A stretch of DNA of 64,000 bases from Pseudomonadota bacterium (GTDB taxonomy: Bacteria; Pseudomonadota; Gammaproteobacteria; Steroidobacterales; Steroidobacteraceae), in NCBI GenBank assembly GCA_018241505.1, contig JAFEDS010000005.1, forward strand, positions 372,001 to 436,000. Direction: 5' to 3'. The position numbers and the translations under genes were made by a program. Below are positions 36,547-46,149 of the stretch, piece by piece; the stretch's first letter is position 1, and the number at the start of each line of letters is the position of its first letter. Below the pieces are notes generated by a model. It was given only the letters and a program-made list of their open reading frames with translations, was not told where the DNA came from and did not search any database.

Positions 36547-38096
36547 AGAAACTGCTGGCACTGCTGTTGGTGTTCGTGGCAACGCCGGCCCAGGCGTTGT
36601 TGGAACCGTACATTTCGAAATCCTTCGCGCCGACCCAAATAGACGCGGGTGGCACATCGACGCTGACGCTGACTATCACCAACGTCCTGGCGCTGTTTCA
36701 GTCAAACGTCTCGTTCACAGACACGTTTCCGTCCGGCCTCGTTGTGGCCTCGACACCGGCGCTCAGCAACACCTGCAACGGTACGATCACCGGAGCCACG
36801 GCTGGCTCCAGCTCGATTGCGCTGACCGGCGGGTCCATCGCAATTCTGTCCGTCTGTACAATCACAGTCGCGGTCACATCCTCCAGTGCCGGCAGCTATG
36901 CCAACACGACCGGCCCGCTCAAATCCGCGACCGGGACTTTCGCGACCAGCAATACTGCAACACTCACCGTCAATTCGATCGACCTGCAGGTACAGGAAAC
37001 GCACTCTGCAGGGCTCGTGGTGGGCACCACCGGGACGTACACGATCGCCGTCAACAATGCCGGAACGGCCCCGACGGCGGGAACGATTACGGTGAGCGAT
37101 ACGTTGCCCGTGGGACTCGGTTACGCATCCGCCACAGGAACCGGCTGGGCCTGTGGCGCGTCGGGACAGGTGGTAACCTGCACCAGCACGAGCTCGATCG
37201 CGGCAGGGGGAACGGCCCCGGCCATCACTCTGAACGTGTCGGTGGCGGCGATTGCCGTACCGAGCGTGACGAACTCCGTGGTCGTCGCGGGCGGCAGCGA
37301 GTCCTCGACATATACGAGCAACAACACAGTTTCTGACTACACATTAGTTGCAGATTCTGCGCAGTCGACCTTCTCAACCTCCGGCCAACAGACCACCGCC
37401 GCCGGCTCCGTGGTCTTCTACTCGCATGTCTTCGTGGCAGGCTACGCGGGCAACGTGGCTTTCAGCACGGCTGATACGACCTCGCCCGTCATGTCAGGTT
37501 GGAGCAGCGCTCTGTTCACCGACAGCAACTGCAACGGCATCCTGGATGGATCCGAAGGAGGAACGCTACTGACCGGCAGCGTGGCAGTAGCTGCCGCGGG
37601 GCAGGTCTGCATCATTGAAAAGGTATTTGTTCCGGCTACCGGAACCTATGGAGCGCGAGACCAGACGGTGGTGACTGCCGCTTTCACACCGACGAGCAGC
37701 GGATCATCGGCAACACTGACTCAGACCGACTTGACGATTGTCGGCGGCGCGTCCGGTACCGGACTCACACTTCAGAAGACGGTACGCAATGTCACGACTG
37801 GGGGCATCGCAAGCGCCAACAACACCGCGGCATCCGGGCAGACACTGGAGTACACAATCTACTATTCAAATGCGTCCGCGAGTTCCCTGGGCAGCATTGT
37901 GGTCGGCGATTTCACCCCCCGCTTTACGGTGTTCGTCTCCGCTCAATGTGTGGCTCCGTTGCCCGCTGGGATCACGGCGTGCAACGTCACAACCCAGCCT
38001 GCAGCCGGAGGGCAGGGCACCCTGCAATGGACGCTCAGCGGCGCACTGCAAGGCGGCGCAAACGGTAGCGTGCTGTTCCGAGTGACCCTACAGTAG
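36543..38096 (+). CDS. Exported DUF11-repeat protein (cluster member 4)
   Basis: A 517-residue exported protein starting with a textbook signal peptide (KKLLALLLVFVATPAQALL). DUF11-type modules follow: SKSFAPTQIDAGGTSTLTLTI at the mature N-terminus, HSAGLVVGTTGTYTIAVNNAGTAP in the middle, and a final module with QTLEYTIYYSNASASSLGSIVVGDF. One Asp-rich loop (FTDSNCNGILDGSEGG) resembles those of the other cluster proteins. Like the 879-residue protein, it ends in a DUF11-like module without an anchor. The ATG overlaps the stop of the giant barrel gene, so the two are translated together. Confidence 0.76.
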   Translation: MKKLLALLLVFVATPAQALLEPYISKSFAPTQIDAGGTSTLTLTITNVLALFQSNVSFTDTFPSGLVVASTPALSNTCNGTITGATAGSSSIALTGGSIAILSVCTITVAVTSSSAGSYANTTGPLKSATGTFATSNTATLTVNSIDLQVQETHSAGLVVGTTGTYTIAVNNAGTAPTAGTITVSDTLPVGLGYASATGTGWACGASGQVVTCTSTSSIAAGGTAPAITLNVSVAAIAVPSVTNSVVVAGGSESSTYTSNNTVSDYTLVADSAQSTFSTSGQQTTAAGSVVFYSHVFVAGYAGNVAFSTADTTSPVMSGWSSALFTDSNCNGILDGSEGGTLLTGSVAVAAAGQVCIIEKVFVPATGTYGARDQTVVTAAFTPTSSGSSATLTQTDLTIVGGASGTGLTLQKTVRNVTTGGIASANNTAASGQTLEYTIYYSNASASSLGSIVVGDFTPRFTVFVSAQCVAPLPAGITACNVTTQPAAGGQGTLQWTLSGALQGGANGSVLFRVTLQ

Positions 38097-38172
38097 GGCG
38101 TGTGCCGCAGTAAACTGTAGTGGCGTCGCGAACGTACAAGCGCACGTCTCTCATTGCAAGATAGCGTCAACT

Positions 38173-39690
38173 ATGGCTGATCAACCGAATATTCTGGTGC
38201 TGATGGCGGACCAGCTCACCCCGCGGGCCCTGCAGGCGTACGGCGGTCGAGTGGCACAAACGCCGAACATCAATACGCTGGCGAAAGAAGGTGTCGTGTT
38301 CGACTCCTTCTACTGCAACAGTCCGTTGTGTGCGCCTTCGCGCTTTTCCTTCATGGCCGGCCAGCTCCCTTCGAAAATCGGCGCTTATGACAACGCGGCC
38401 GAATTCCCGGCGCAGGTACCGACCTTCGCCCACTACCTGCGCAGCGCGGGCTACCAGACCTCGCTCAGTGGCAAGATGCATTTCTGCGGTCCGGACCAGC
38501 TCCATGGATTCGAGGAACGGCTGACAACGGATATCTATCCAGCCGACTTCGGCTGGACGCCGGACTGGCGTCGGTTCGATGAGCGGCCGCCGTGGTATCA
38601 CACCATGGACTCGGCCGTTCAGGCCGGCGCCTGCACGCGCACGAACCAGATCGATTTCGACGACGATACGGTGTGCGCGGCCCGGCAGAAGCTGTTTGAT
38701 ATTGCGCGCGGCAAGGACAAGCGGCCGTTTTTCATGGTCGTGTCGATGACGCACCCGCACGATCCGTATGTGATTCCAACGCCTTACTGGAACCGTTATC
38801 GCGATGAGGAGATCGACTTGCCGCGGGTCGGGGACCTTGCCGGCAAGGAGGATCCCCACTCGACCCGGCTACGCCACGTTATCGGGCTCGACCTCGCCAA
38901 ACCAACCGAAGCCAATATCAGGGCGGCGCGGCGCGCCTACTACGGCGCCATCTCCTATGTTGACGACCAGATCGGCTCGCTCGTCGCTACGCTCGCGCAG
39001 GCACAGTTGGATCGCAACACGGTCATCATGGTCATTGCCGACCATGGCGACATGCTGGGTGAGCGCGGGCTGTGGTACAAAATGAACTTCTATGAGCCGG
39101 CTTGCCGGATTCCGCTGATCGTGCACGCGCCGGGCCGCTTCGCCCCACGGCGTGTGACCGGCTCCGCGTCGTTGGTGGACCTGCTGCCGACGTTTGCCGC
39201 GCTCGCACACGACGGCACCGAGCCTGAATACGCAGCACCCATTGACGGTCGTAGTCTGCTGCCGGCACTCGGGGGCCAGGAAGTGCGAGACGAGGTCATC
39301 GGGGAATACCTGGCCGAGGGCGCCATTGCGCCCATCGTCATGATTCGCCGCGGCCGCTATAAGTTTGTGCACTGTCCGGTGGATCCCGATCAACTGTACG
39401 ACGTGGCCGCAGACCCCGATGAGCGGGTCAACCTGGCCGGGCAGGCGGCCCACGCAGCGCGCGTCGAAGAGCTGCGGACCGAAGTGGCGCGCCGCTGGAA
39501 CCTGTCGCAACTGAACGGGGAGGTGCTGGCCAGCCAGCAACGGCGGCATTTCGTGTATACCTCTCTTCGGCAGGGACGCTTTCAACCGTGGGACTTCCAG
39601 CCGATCCGCGATGCGAGCCGTCAGTACATCCGTAATGATCAGGAACTCAACGATCTCGAGGCCATGGCCCGTTTTCCGCGCCTGTCGTAA
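38173..39690 (+). CDS. betC: Choline-sulfatase
   Basis: A 505-residue arylsulfatase-family enzyme that hydrolyses choline-O-sulfate to choline and sulfate in the cytoplasm. The metal-binding start (PNILVLMADQLTPRALQAYGG) and the sulfatase signature CAPSR are intact, with Cys53 the residue that becomes formylglycine. Later motifs include LSGKMHFCGPDQLHGFEER and VIADHGDMLGERGLWYKMNF, the pattern I associate with BetC. Length matches the family. There is no signal peptide. The next gene, an importer, starts inside its 3' end, and choline dehydrogenase follows, a coherent choline-sulfate to betaine route. Confidence 0.93.
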   Translation: MADQPNILVLMADQLTPRALQAYGGRVAQTPNINTLAKEGVVFDSFYCNSPLCAPSRFSFMAGQLPSKIGAYDNAAEFPAQVPTFAHYLRSAGYQTSLSGKMHFCGPDQLHGFEERLTTDIYPADFGWTPDWRRFDERPPWYHTMDSAVQAGACTRTNQIDFDDDTVCAARQKLFDIARGKDKRPFFMVVSMTHPHDPYVIPTPYWNRYRDEEIDLPRVGDLAGKEDPHSTRLRHVIGLDLAKPTEANIRAARRAYYGAISYVDDQIGSLVATLAQAQLDRNTVIMVIADHGDMLGERGLWYKMNFYEPACRIPLIVHAPGRFAPRRVTGSASLVDLLPTFAALAHDGTEPEYAAPIDGRSLLPALGGQEVRDEVIGEYLAEGAIAPIVMIRRGRYKFVHCPVDPDQLYDVAADPDERVNLAGQAAHAARVEELRTEVARRWNLSQLNGEVLASQQRRHFVYTSLRQGRFQPWDFQPIRDASRQYIRNDQELNDLEAMARFPRLS

Positions 39691-41446
39691 CGCATTGGCC
39701 GTTTTGCTCCTGGCCCTCGCGCCGCTGGGCGTGATGGCGGAGCCCACTTCCTGCCGTACGGTGCGGATGGCCGATGTCGGCTGGACCGATGTAACAGCGA
39801 CCACCGCCGTGCTTGCCCAGGTATTACGCGGCCTGGGTTACGACCCGCAAACGACATTGCTGTCCGTCCCGGTGACGTTCGCCGTCATGAAAGGCGGCAA
39901 CATCGACGTCTTTCTGGGCAACTGGATGCCCGCCCAGACCCGCGACCGCCAGCCCTACATCGACGATCACTCGATTGAGATCGTCCGCGAAAACCTGACG
40001 GGCGCCAAATACACTCTGGCCGTACCGTCATACGTCTATGACGCGGGCCTGAAGGACTTCGCGGATATCCGCAAATTTGCCGCAGCACTCAACTCCACCC
40101 TATACGGAATCGAAGCCGGCAACGATGGCAACCTGCACATCCTGAACATGATCAAGCACAACGACTACGGCCTGGGGGGCTTTCACCTGGTCGAGTCGAG
40201 CGAGCAGGGTATGTTGGCGGAAGTGGCCCGCGCCGTTACAGCCCGTAGACCCGTTGTCTTCCTGGCGTGGGATCCTCATCCCATGAACATGCAGTTTGAC
40301 CTGCGCTATCTCACCGGTGGCGACGCCACCTTCGGGCCAAACTTCGGCGGTGCCCGGGTGTTGACGGTGACGCGCACGGGCTACTTGCAGCAATGTCCCA
40401 ATGTGGCCCAACTCCTTCATAACCTCGTGTTCACGACCCGGGGTGAGAGCGAAGTCATGCGGTCGATCCTGGTTGAGCATCAGACACCGGAAGTCGCTGC
40501 CCGGAGCTGGCTCGCCGCCAACCCTGCCGTGAAGGCGACGTGGTTGCAGGGCGTTCATACCTATTCGGGTAAGGTCGTGAGCACCTCCGCCGCCGCGACT
40601 CCAGGGCTCGCGGTGCGCTTCGAGACCTGGCTCACCGACCACAAGATTCCCGTGGGCGCGGCCGTAGCCGTGGGAATCGAGTGGATCAAGCTTCACGGCG
40701 CCGCGCTGTTTCGTGTCACCGGAGCGACCTTGGGCGGCACCATCAACTTTGTTTACCAGATGCTGCATGCCGTGCCGCCCATTCTGATCATTCTGGCTAC
40801 GGCCGTCTGCGCCTGGCGGATGCAACGCTCGCTGGCCCTGGCGGTGTTTGTGATTGCCGGCCTGCTGTTGATCATGAACCAGGGCTACTGGCAGCAGACC
40901 CTCGAGACCCTGGCGCTGGTTCTGGTGGCCACGTTGGCCGCGACCGCGATCGGTGTGCCACTCGGCATCGCCTGCGCCCATCGCCCGCCGCTCGCGGCCA
41001 CGCTACGCCCGGCGCTCGACCTCATGCAGACGTTACCGACCTTCGTATACCTGATCCCGACCTTGGTGTTGTTTGGTCTCGGCGTGGTTCCCGCCCTGAT
41101 ATCCACTGTCATCTTCGCGTTACCGGCACCCATCAGAATGACACAACTCGGCATCTCGGGCGTACCGCGGGCACTGGTCGAAGCGGGGGAGTCGTTTGGC
41201 GCCACTCGCTGGCAGATGCTGCTCAAGGTGGAGTTGCCGAGCGCCGCGCCGTTGATTTTCGCAGGCATCACCCAGTGCATCATGTTGAGTTTGTCCATGG
41301 TCGTCATTGCCGCGCTCGTCGGGGCGGGAGGCCTCGGTGTTCCGGTGGTAAGGGCACTGAATTCGGTGCAGGTGGGTATGGGTATCGAGGCGGGAGTTGC
41401 CATTGTATTGCTCGCGGTGATTCTCGACCGGATTACCCGTAGATGA
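39635..41446 (+). CDS. Choline/betaine ABC importer: fused substrate-binding and permease protein
   Basis: A 603-residue fusion. A signal peptide (ALAVLLLALAPLGVMA) leads to an OpuAC/ChoX-type binding domain (roughly 30-320, with VRMADVGWTDVTATTAV, DVFLGNWMPAQ and VVFLAWDPHPMN), then a ProW-type permease with about six helices (roughly 350-603). The permease carries the EAA loop GVPRALVEAGESFGATRWQMLLKVELPSAAP. In most bacteria these are separate genes. It overlaps the sulfatase gene by 56 bp; an earlier ATG at 39611 is possible. No ProV-type ATPase gene lies beside it, so the motor must be encoded elsewhere or borrowed. Confidence 0.9.
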   Translation: MIRNSTISRPWPVFRACRNALAVLLLALAPLGVMAEPTSCRTVRMADVGWTDVTATTAVLAQVLRGLGYDPQTTLLSVPVTFAVMKGGNIDVFLGNWMPAQTRDRQPYIDDHSIEIVRENLTGAKYTLAVPSYVYDAGLKDFADIRKFAAALNSTLYGIEAGNDGNLHILNMIKHNDYGLGGFHLVESSEQGMLAEVARAVTARRPVVFLAWDPHPMNMQFDLRYLTGGDATFGPNFGGARVLTVTRTGYLQQCPNVAQLLHNLVFTTRGESEVMRSILVEHQTPEVAARSWLAANPAVKATWLQGVHTYSGKVVSTSAAATPGLAVRFETWLTDHKIPVGAAVAVGIEWIKLHGAALFRVTGATLGGTINFVYQMLHAVPPILIILATAVCAWRMQRSLALAVFVIAGLLLIMNQGYWQQTLETLALVLVATLAATAIGVPLGIACAHRPPLAATLRPALDLMQTLPTFVYLIPTLVLFGLGVVPALISTVIFALPAPIRMTQLGISGVPRALVEAGESFGATRWQMLLKVELPSAAPLIFAGITQCIMLSLSMVVIAALVGAGGLGVPVVRALNSVQVGMGIEAGVAIVLLAVILDRITRR

Positions 41447-41522
41447 AAACGGCTGGCAGGCGATTTATGCTGTGGACGGGAATTGGCAATAGAGTGTCCC
41501 ATGCCGCAGTTCGAAACATGAT

Positions 41523-43157
41523 GTGGATACAGTGACCCGGACGTACGACTATATCGTTGTCGGCGCGGGTTCCGCTGGCTGCATTCTCGCGCATCGTCTG
41601 ACTGAAGGGGGGAAGTACACGGTCCTGCTGCTAGAGGCAGGCGGATCGGACGATCATCTGCGCTTCAAGGTTCCCATCGGCTACGTTTTCACCTACTACG
41701 ACCGTCGGTCGAACTGGATGTATTCCAGCGAGCCCGAGAAGGAGCTCAACAATCGGGCTGTGTATGTGCCCCGCGGCAAGGTCCAGGGCGGCAGCGGCTC
41801 CATCAACGCGATGATCTATATCCGCGGTCAGAGGAGCGACTTCAGCGACTGGGCCGCGCTCGGTAATACCGGTTGGGACTACGAGGACGTGCTGCCGTAT
41901 TACAAGCGGCTGGAAGCCCATCGGCTGGGCGATACCGAGTACCACCGGTCGAACGGGCGCATTCACATCACCTCAATGAGAAGCGAGGCGCATCCAATCT
42001 GCGATGCGTTCCTGACGGCCTGCGAGAGGCTCGGCTACCCCCTCAACGACGATTTCAACGGCGCCTCGATGGAGGGAGTGGGTATCTATGACATCAATAC
42101 CCATGGCGGCGTGCGCGATTCCAGCAGTCGGGCGTACCTGCAGGAAGCGCTGAACAACACCCAATTGACGGTTGAGCATCACTGCCTGGTCGACAAGATC
42201 GTCTTTGACGGGCAGAAACGCGCAACGGGCGTCTCCTTCGTGCAGGGCGTCGAGCGACGCCAGGCGAGCGCAGGCCGGGAAGTCATCATTGCCGCGGGTG
42301 CGGTGGACTCACCGAAACTGCTGCAGCTTTCGGGCGTGGGCGACCCGGCGCTGTTGCAGAAACATGGCATCCCGATCGTTCATGCCGCCCCCGCGGTTGG
42401 GAAGAATCTGCAGGACCATGTGTGCGCGAGCTATTACTACAAGGCCAACCAGAAGACTCTGAATGACGTGTTCCGCAGTTGGATCGGCAAGGCCGGCGCC
42501 GGGCTGGAGTACCTGTTGAGCCGCCGGGGACCGCTCTCCATCAGTGTGAACCAGGCAGGCGGCTTCTTGAAAACAGATGCCGCCCAGGCTCACCCGAACC
42601 TGCAGCTTTATTTCAATCCGCTCTCATATGGCATACCGAAGGACGGCTCACAGGCTCTGCGACCGGAACCCTATTCAGGCTTCCTGGTCGCCTTCTCCCC
42701 GTGCCGGCCCACGAGCCGCGGAACCGTGGAAATTGCCTCCAACCAGGCAGGTGATGCGCCCTTGATCCGACCCAACTTCCTGACGACACAGAAGGACGTG
42801 GAGGAAGCCATCAAAGGCGGCCAGCTCGTACGCAAGATCATGAGCGCGCCGGCTCTGAAGGCCGTTACGGTCCAGGAAACGAAGCCCGGCAAGTTGGTCC
42901 AGTCGGAGGCGGAAATGTTGGCGTACTTCCGGGCGGAGTCGGGGTCGATCTATCACCTGTGCGGTTCCTGCGCCATGGGGCCGGATCCGGCGACCGCCGT
43001 CGTTTCCAACCGATTGAAGGTCCACGGCCTCGACAATCTGAGGGTGGTGGATGCTTCGATATTCCCGACCGTCACCTCGGGGAATATCAATGCGCCGACC
43101 ATGATGGTGGCGGAGAAGGGGGCGGCGATGATCCTGGAGGATGCGGGGTTCTGGTGA
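41523..43157 (+). CDS. betA: Choline dehydrogenase (GMC oxidoreductase)
   Basis: A 544-residue FAD-dependent GMC-family enzyme. The dinucleotide-binding motif is YIVVGAGSAGCILAHRL, the first GMC signature is around PRGKVQGGSGSINAMIYIRG, and the second is GAVDSPKLLQLSGVG. The C-terminal catalytic region has YHLCGSCAMG (active His) and NINAPTMMVAEKGA. It should oxidise choline to betaine aldehyde, and perhaps on to betaine. GMC enzymes are hard to tell apart, but the sulfatase and choline-type importer next to it support BetA. It starts with GTG. No betB or betI is in the window. Confidence 0.85.
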   Translation: MDTVTRTYDYIVVGAGSAGCILAHRLTEGGKYTVLLLEAGGSDDHLRFKVPIGYVFTYYDRRSNWMYSSEPEKELNNRAVYVPRGKVQGGSGSINAMIYIRGQRSDFSDWAALGNTGWDYEDVLPYYKRLEAHRLGDTEYHRSNGRIHITSMRSEAHPICDAFLTACERLGYPLNDDFNGASMEGVGIYDINTHGGVRDSSSRAYLQEALNNTQLTVEHHCLVDKIVFDGQKRATGVSFVQGVERRQASAGREVIIAAGAVDSPKLLQLSGVGDPALLQKHGIPIVHAAPAVGKNLQDHVCASYYYKANQKTLNDVFRSWIGKAGAGLEYLLSRRGPLSISVNQAGGFLKTDAAQAHPNLQLYFNPLSYGIPKDGSQALRPEPYSGFLVAFSPCRPTSRGTVEIASNQAGDAPLIRPNFLTTQKDVEEAIKGGQLVRKIMSAPALKAVTVQETKPGKLVQSEAEMLAYFRAESGSIYHLCGSCAMGPDPATAVVSNRLKVHGLDNLRVVDASIFPTVTSGNINAPTMMVAEKGAAMILEDAGFW

Positions 43158-43199
43158 GCGCAGGCCCCGAGCCTTGCGCCGGTGCCATGGGCCCGCTCG

Positions 43200-44066
43200 T
43201 TACTTCGCCGCCTGGCTCCGTGAGCCTCCTCGCATCAGTGTCAACGCCAGGCCCGCCGAGGCCAGCATCAAAAACAGGCTGACCGCATTCAACACCGGGC
43301 TCGCGCCCTCGCGCATGCGCCCGTACATCATGACTGTCAGCGGTGAGTCCGACCCTACCAGCATCAGGGTGGTGTTGAAGTTCTCGAAAGACATCAGGAA
43401 CGAAATCGCGGCTGAACCGATCAGGGCGGGCCGCAGATAAGGCAGCGTGATGGTTCGCAACACCGCGAAATGCGAGGCGCCCAGATTGAGAGCCGCTTCC
43501 TCCAGCGTGGTGTCAAAGCGCTTCAGGCGGGCACTGATCATCAGGGTCGCGATGGTGGCTATGTAGGAAAACTGACCCAACACCACCAACGGCAAGCCCG
43601 GCCGCAGGAAATCGAGGTCCAGGCCGAACACATCGTCCGCCAGCTCCGCCACCCGGCTCGAAAACGACAGTATGGAGATGCCCAGGATGACGCCGGGAAT
43701 CACCAGCGGTGTCAACATCAGGACCGACAGCACCTGTTTGCCGGGAAACTTGTAGCGCTCCATCAGGAAGGAGTTGGCGGTTCCGACAATCACTGACAGC
43801 AGGGTGACCCAGACGGCCACTGTCACGCTCGTCCAGACACTGCCCAGCAGGTCGGGGTCGTGGAACAGGCCAACCCGGCCAGTAGCCGCGCTGCCGGTAA
43901 ACCAGTCGAGCGTGAATCCGCGCCACGGGGGCGCCGGATAGTTCGCATCATTGAAGGCAAAGACCCCCACAATGACCAACGGCACAAACAGAAAGATCAA
44001 AAACGCCGTTACATACAGCACCGTGGCGGCCTTGAGCCAGGCCGGGCGCGGCAGGGAGGCGATCAT
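43200..44066 (-). CDS. potC: PotC-type ABC transporter permease
   Basis: A 288-residue permease with six helices, the second membrane subunit of a polyamine/betaine-type importer. The EAA loop is present (LEEAALNLGASHFAVLRTITLPYLRPAL), and the start LYVTAFLIFLFVPLVIVGVFAFND is typical of PotC/PotI. Its ATG overlaps the stop of the PotB gene (4 bp). It converges on betA, with 42 bp between the stops and no evident terminator. The substrate is probably a small cation such as putrescine, spermidine or a choline relative. Confidence 0.9.
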   Translation of the reverse strand: MIASLPRPAWLKAATVLYVTAFLIFLFVPLVIVGVFAFNDANYPAPPWRGFTLDWFTGSAATGRVGLFHDPDLLGSVWTSVTVAVWVTLLSVIVGTANSFLMERYKFPGKQVLSVLMLTPLVIPGVILGISILSFSSRVAELADDVFGLDLDFLRPGLPLVVLGQFSYIATIATLMISARLKRFDTTLEEAALNLGASHFAVLRTITLPYLRPALIGSAAISFLMSFENFNTTLMLVGSDSPLTVMMYGRMREGASPVLNAVSLFLMLASAGLALTLMRGGSRSQAAK

Positions 44067-44944
44067 GAGCGCCTCATGACATCAACAAACCGCTGCCCGC
44101 TCAGGCGCAGGCCGACGGCCACGATTCCCGTCGACAGCGCCAGCAACAGGAAGCCGAATGCGGCACCCTGTTCCCAATTGAACCTGACAATGAACTGCGT
44201 ATAGATGAGCTCGGTGAACCACTGGGAGTTCTTGCCACCCAGCAGGTTGGGCGTCAGGTAGTTTCCCAGGCTCAGCATGAAGACCACGATACAGCCGGCG
44301 GTAATACCGGGTGCGGCGTGCGGAATGACGATGTTGCGCAAAGTGGCGAAGCCGCTGGCACCCAGATCGTAGGCGGCTTCGATGAGCGAGTTGTCGAGGC
44401 TTTCCAGGCTGCTGACCAGAGGGGTCACCATGAACAACAGCGAGGTGTAGACGAGGCCCACCAGTATGGTGGCATCGTGATACAGCAATTCCGGGGGGAC
44501 GGAGGCCAGTCCCAGCTTCACCAGGATCGCGGGCAGCACGCCGGATTCTCGCAGCAGAATCAACCAACCGAGCGACCGCACGGTCTCGCTCACCCAGAAG
44601 GGGATCAGGCACACCATGAACAGAAATGCGCTGGCCCGCCCTTTGGCCACCTTGGTGATGACCCAGGCAATGGGGAATGCAACCAGGAGAGTGAGGGCCG
44701 TTGCGGCAATGGACATCAGCGCGGTGCGCACAAACACCTGCCAGTACAGTGGCTCGGCGAAGAAGGTCTGAAACTGGGACAGGCTCGGTTTGAAGACGTG
44801 GGGCGCCACGCGCTCGCGCAGGGCGAGCACCGCCAGTTGCACGTGGGGCAGCAGGATCAGCGCAAACAGCCACAGGAGCGCTGGGGCGAGCAACAGCGCG
44901 AGAATCAGGCGCCGCTGCCAGGCGCGGCCGGAGGTGTCAGCCAT
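44063..44944 (-). CDS. potB: PotB-type ABC transporter permease
   Basis: A 293-residue permease with six helices. The EAA loop reads LIEAAYDLGASGFATLRNIVIPHAAPGI. The opening RLILALLLAPALLWLFALILLPHVQLAVLAL is typical of PotB/PotH. It is preceded by the ATPase gene with a 77-bp gap; a 30-codon frame there begins at the ATPase stop and ends at this gene's start, and may couple translation. The cluster order is binding protein, ATPase, PotB, PotC. Confidence 0.9.
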   Translation of the reverse strand: MADTSGRAWQRRLILALLLAPALLWLFALILLPHVQLAVLALRERVAPHVFKPSLSQFQTFFAEPLYWQVFVRTALMSIAATALTLLVAFPIAWVITKVAKGRASAFLFMVCLIPFWVSETVRSLGWLILLRESGVLPAILVKLGLASVPPELLYHDATILVGLVYTSLLFMVTPLVSSLESLDNSLIEAAYDLGASGFATLRNIVIPHAAPGITAGCIVVFMLSLGNYLTPNLLGGKNSQWFTELIYTQFIVRFNWEQGAAFGFLLLALSTGIVAVGLRLSGQRFVDVMRRS

Positions 44945-45021
44945 GGGTGCGGGCCCCGCGGTCGGTCATCGCGCCCGTATCGGCCATGCGCACCGCCTTC
45001 GCGGCCAGATATCGCACCGCA

Positions 45022-46149
45022 TCAGCCATGCGGCCCCCCATGGCTCGCAAAGCAAATGGCCCGCTGTGGGTCGAAGCTGAAGAAAATCCGCTCACCGACT
45101 TTCAGGTCCGCAAAACGCCCGGTCTGAGGTAGTGCTACGCGGAACTCGAAGCGCGTCAGGTCCTCCTGCAGCAGCACCGACGAGTTGGCACCATCAAACA
45201 ACAGCGCCTGCACGTTCCCAACATAGTGCGCCTGATCCTGCGGAAGCTGGGTGGCGTCGCGCTCCAATGTTGCAGCCTCGGGTCGGACGAATGTTTCCAC
45301 GTGAGCGCCCACCGCCATCCGGCCACTCTTGCGCGCGCGGACGACCCAGCCATCAGAGGTTTTCAGTTCTGCGATGTCGCCGTGAAGCGCCTCGAGTCGG
45401 CCGAAAATACGATTGTTGGCCCCCACGAAACCGGCGACAAAGGCGCTGGCCGGCTCGTAATAGAGCTGCTGAGGCGAGCCCACCTGTTCAAAGTGGCCCT
45501 GGTTCATGACGGCCACCCGGTCGGACAGGACCAGGGCCTCGGATTGATCGTGGGTGATATACACGAAGGTGGTGCCGAACGCGGCCTGCAGTTGCTTGAG
45601 CTCGATTTTCATGTGCTCCCGCAACTTGAGGTCCAAGGCACCCAGCGGCTCATCCAGCAGCAGCAGCGTGGGTTCCAACACCATGCTGCGCGCAATGGCC
45701 ACGCGCTGCCGTTGCCCACCCGAAAGTTGATCCACGCGCTTGCCACCAGCGCCGGCGAGGCCCACTCGCTCCAACATGGCGGCGGCGCGGCTCATGCGCT
45801 CGGCCTTGGGCACTCCGCGGCGAGCCAGGCCAAACGCCACGTTCTCCCCGACCGACATCATCGGAAACAGCGCGAGCTGTTGGAATACCATGTTGACGGG
45901 ACGGCGGTTGGGCGCCACGCCGCGCATATTGCGTCCGCCAATGACAATGTCGCCGCTGTCGGGCTCGAGGAATCCCGCGATCATCCGTAACAGCGTGGTT
46001 TTGCCACACCCGGACGGACCCAGGATCGAGAAGAAACTGCCGCGCTCGACAGCGAACGACAGGTCGTTCACCGCACGATGGCCGGCGAAGTCCTTGACGA
46101 CCGCGTTGCACGACAGATCCGGCGAGTTGGCAAGCGTTGCTGCGTTCAA
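45022..46149 (-). CDS. potA: PotA-type ABC transporter ATPase
   Basis: A 375-residue importer ATPase. Walker A is GPSGCGKTT, the signature is LSGGQRQRVAIARS, Walker B is LLLLDEPLGALD and the switch His is in ITHDQSEAL. A TOBE-type C-terminal domain (roughly 270-375) is present. It energises the PotB/PotC permease pair. Because the choline-type fusion importer in the facing operon lacks an ATPase, cross-use is conceivable but unproven. Its start overlaps the stop of the binding-protein gene. Confidence 0.92.
   Translation of the reverse strand: MNAATLANSPDLSCNAVVKDFAGHRAVNDLSFAVERGSFFSILGPSGCGKTTLLRMIAGFLEPDSGDIVIGGRNMRGVAPNRRPVNMVFQQLALFPMMSVGENVAFGLARRGVPKAERMSRAAAMLERVGLAGAGGKRVDQLSGGQRQRVAIARSMVLEPTLLLLDEPLGALDLKLREHMKIELKQLQAAFGTTFVYITHDQSEALVLSDRVAVMNQGHFEQVGSPQQLYYEPASAFVAGFVGANNRIFGRLEALHGDIAELKTSDGWVVRARKSGRMAVGAHVETFVRPEAATLERDATQLPQDQAHYVGNVQALLFDGANSSVLLQEDLTRFEFRVALPQTGRFADLKVGERIFFSFDPQRAICFASHGGPHG

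Noticed and set aside
44945-45021. 30-codon frame between potA and potB
   Set aside because: It starts at the potA stop and ends at the potB start, so it may help coupling, but nothing supports a functional peptide.
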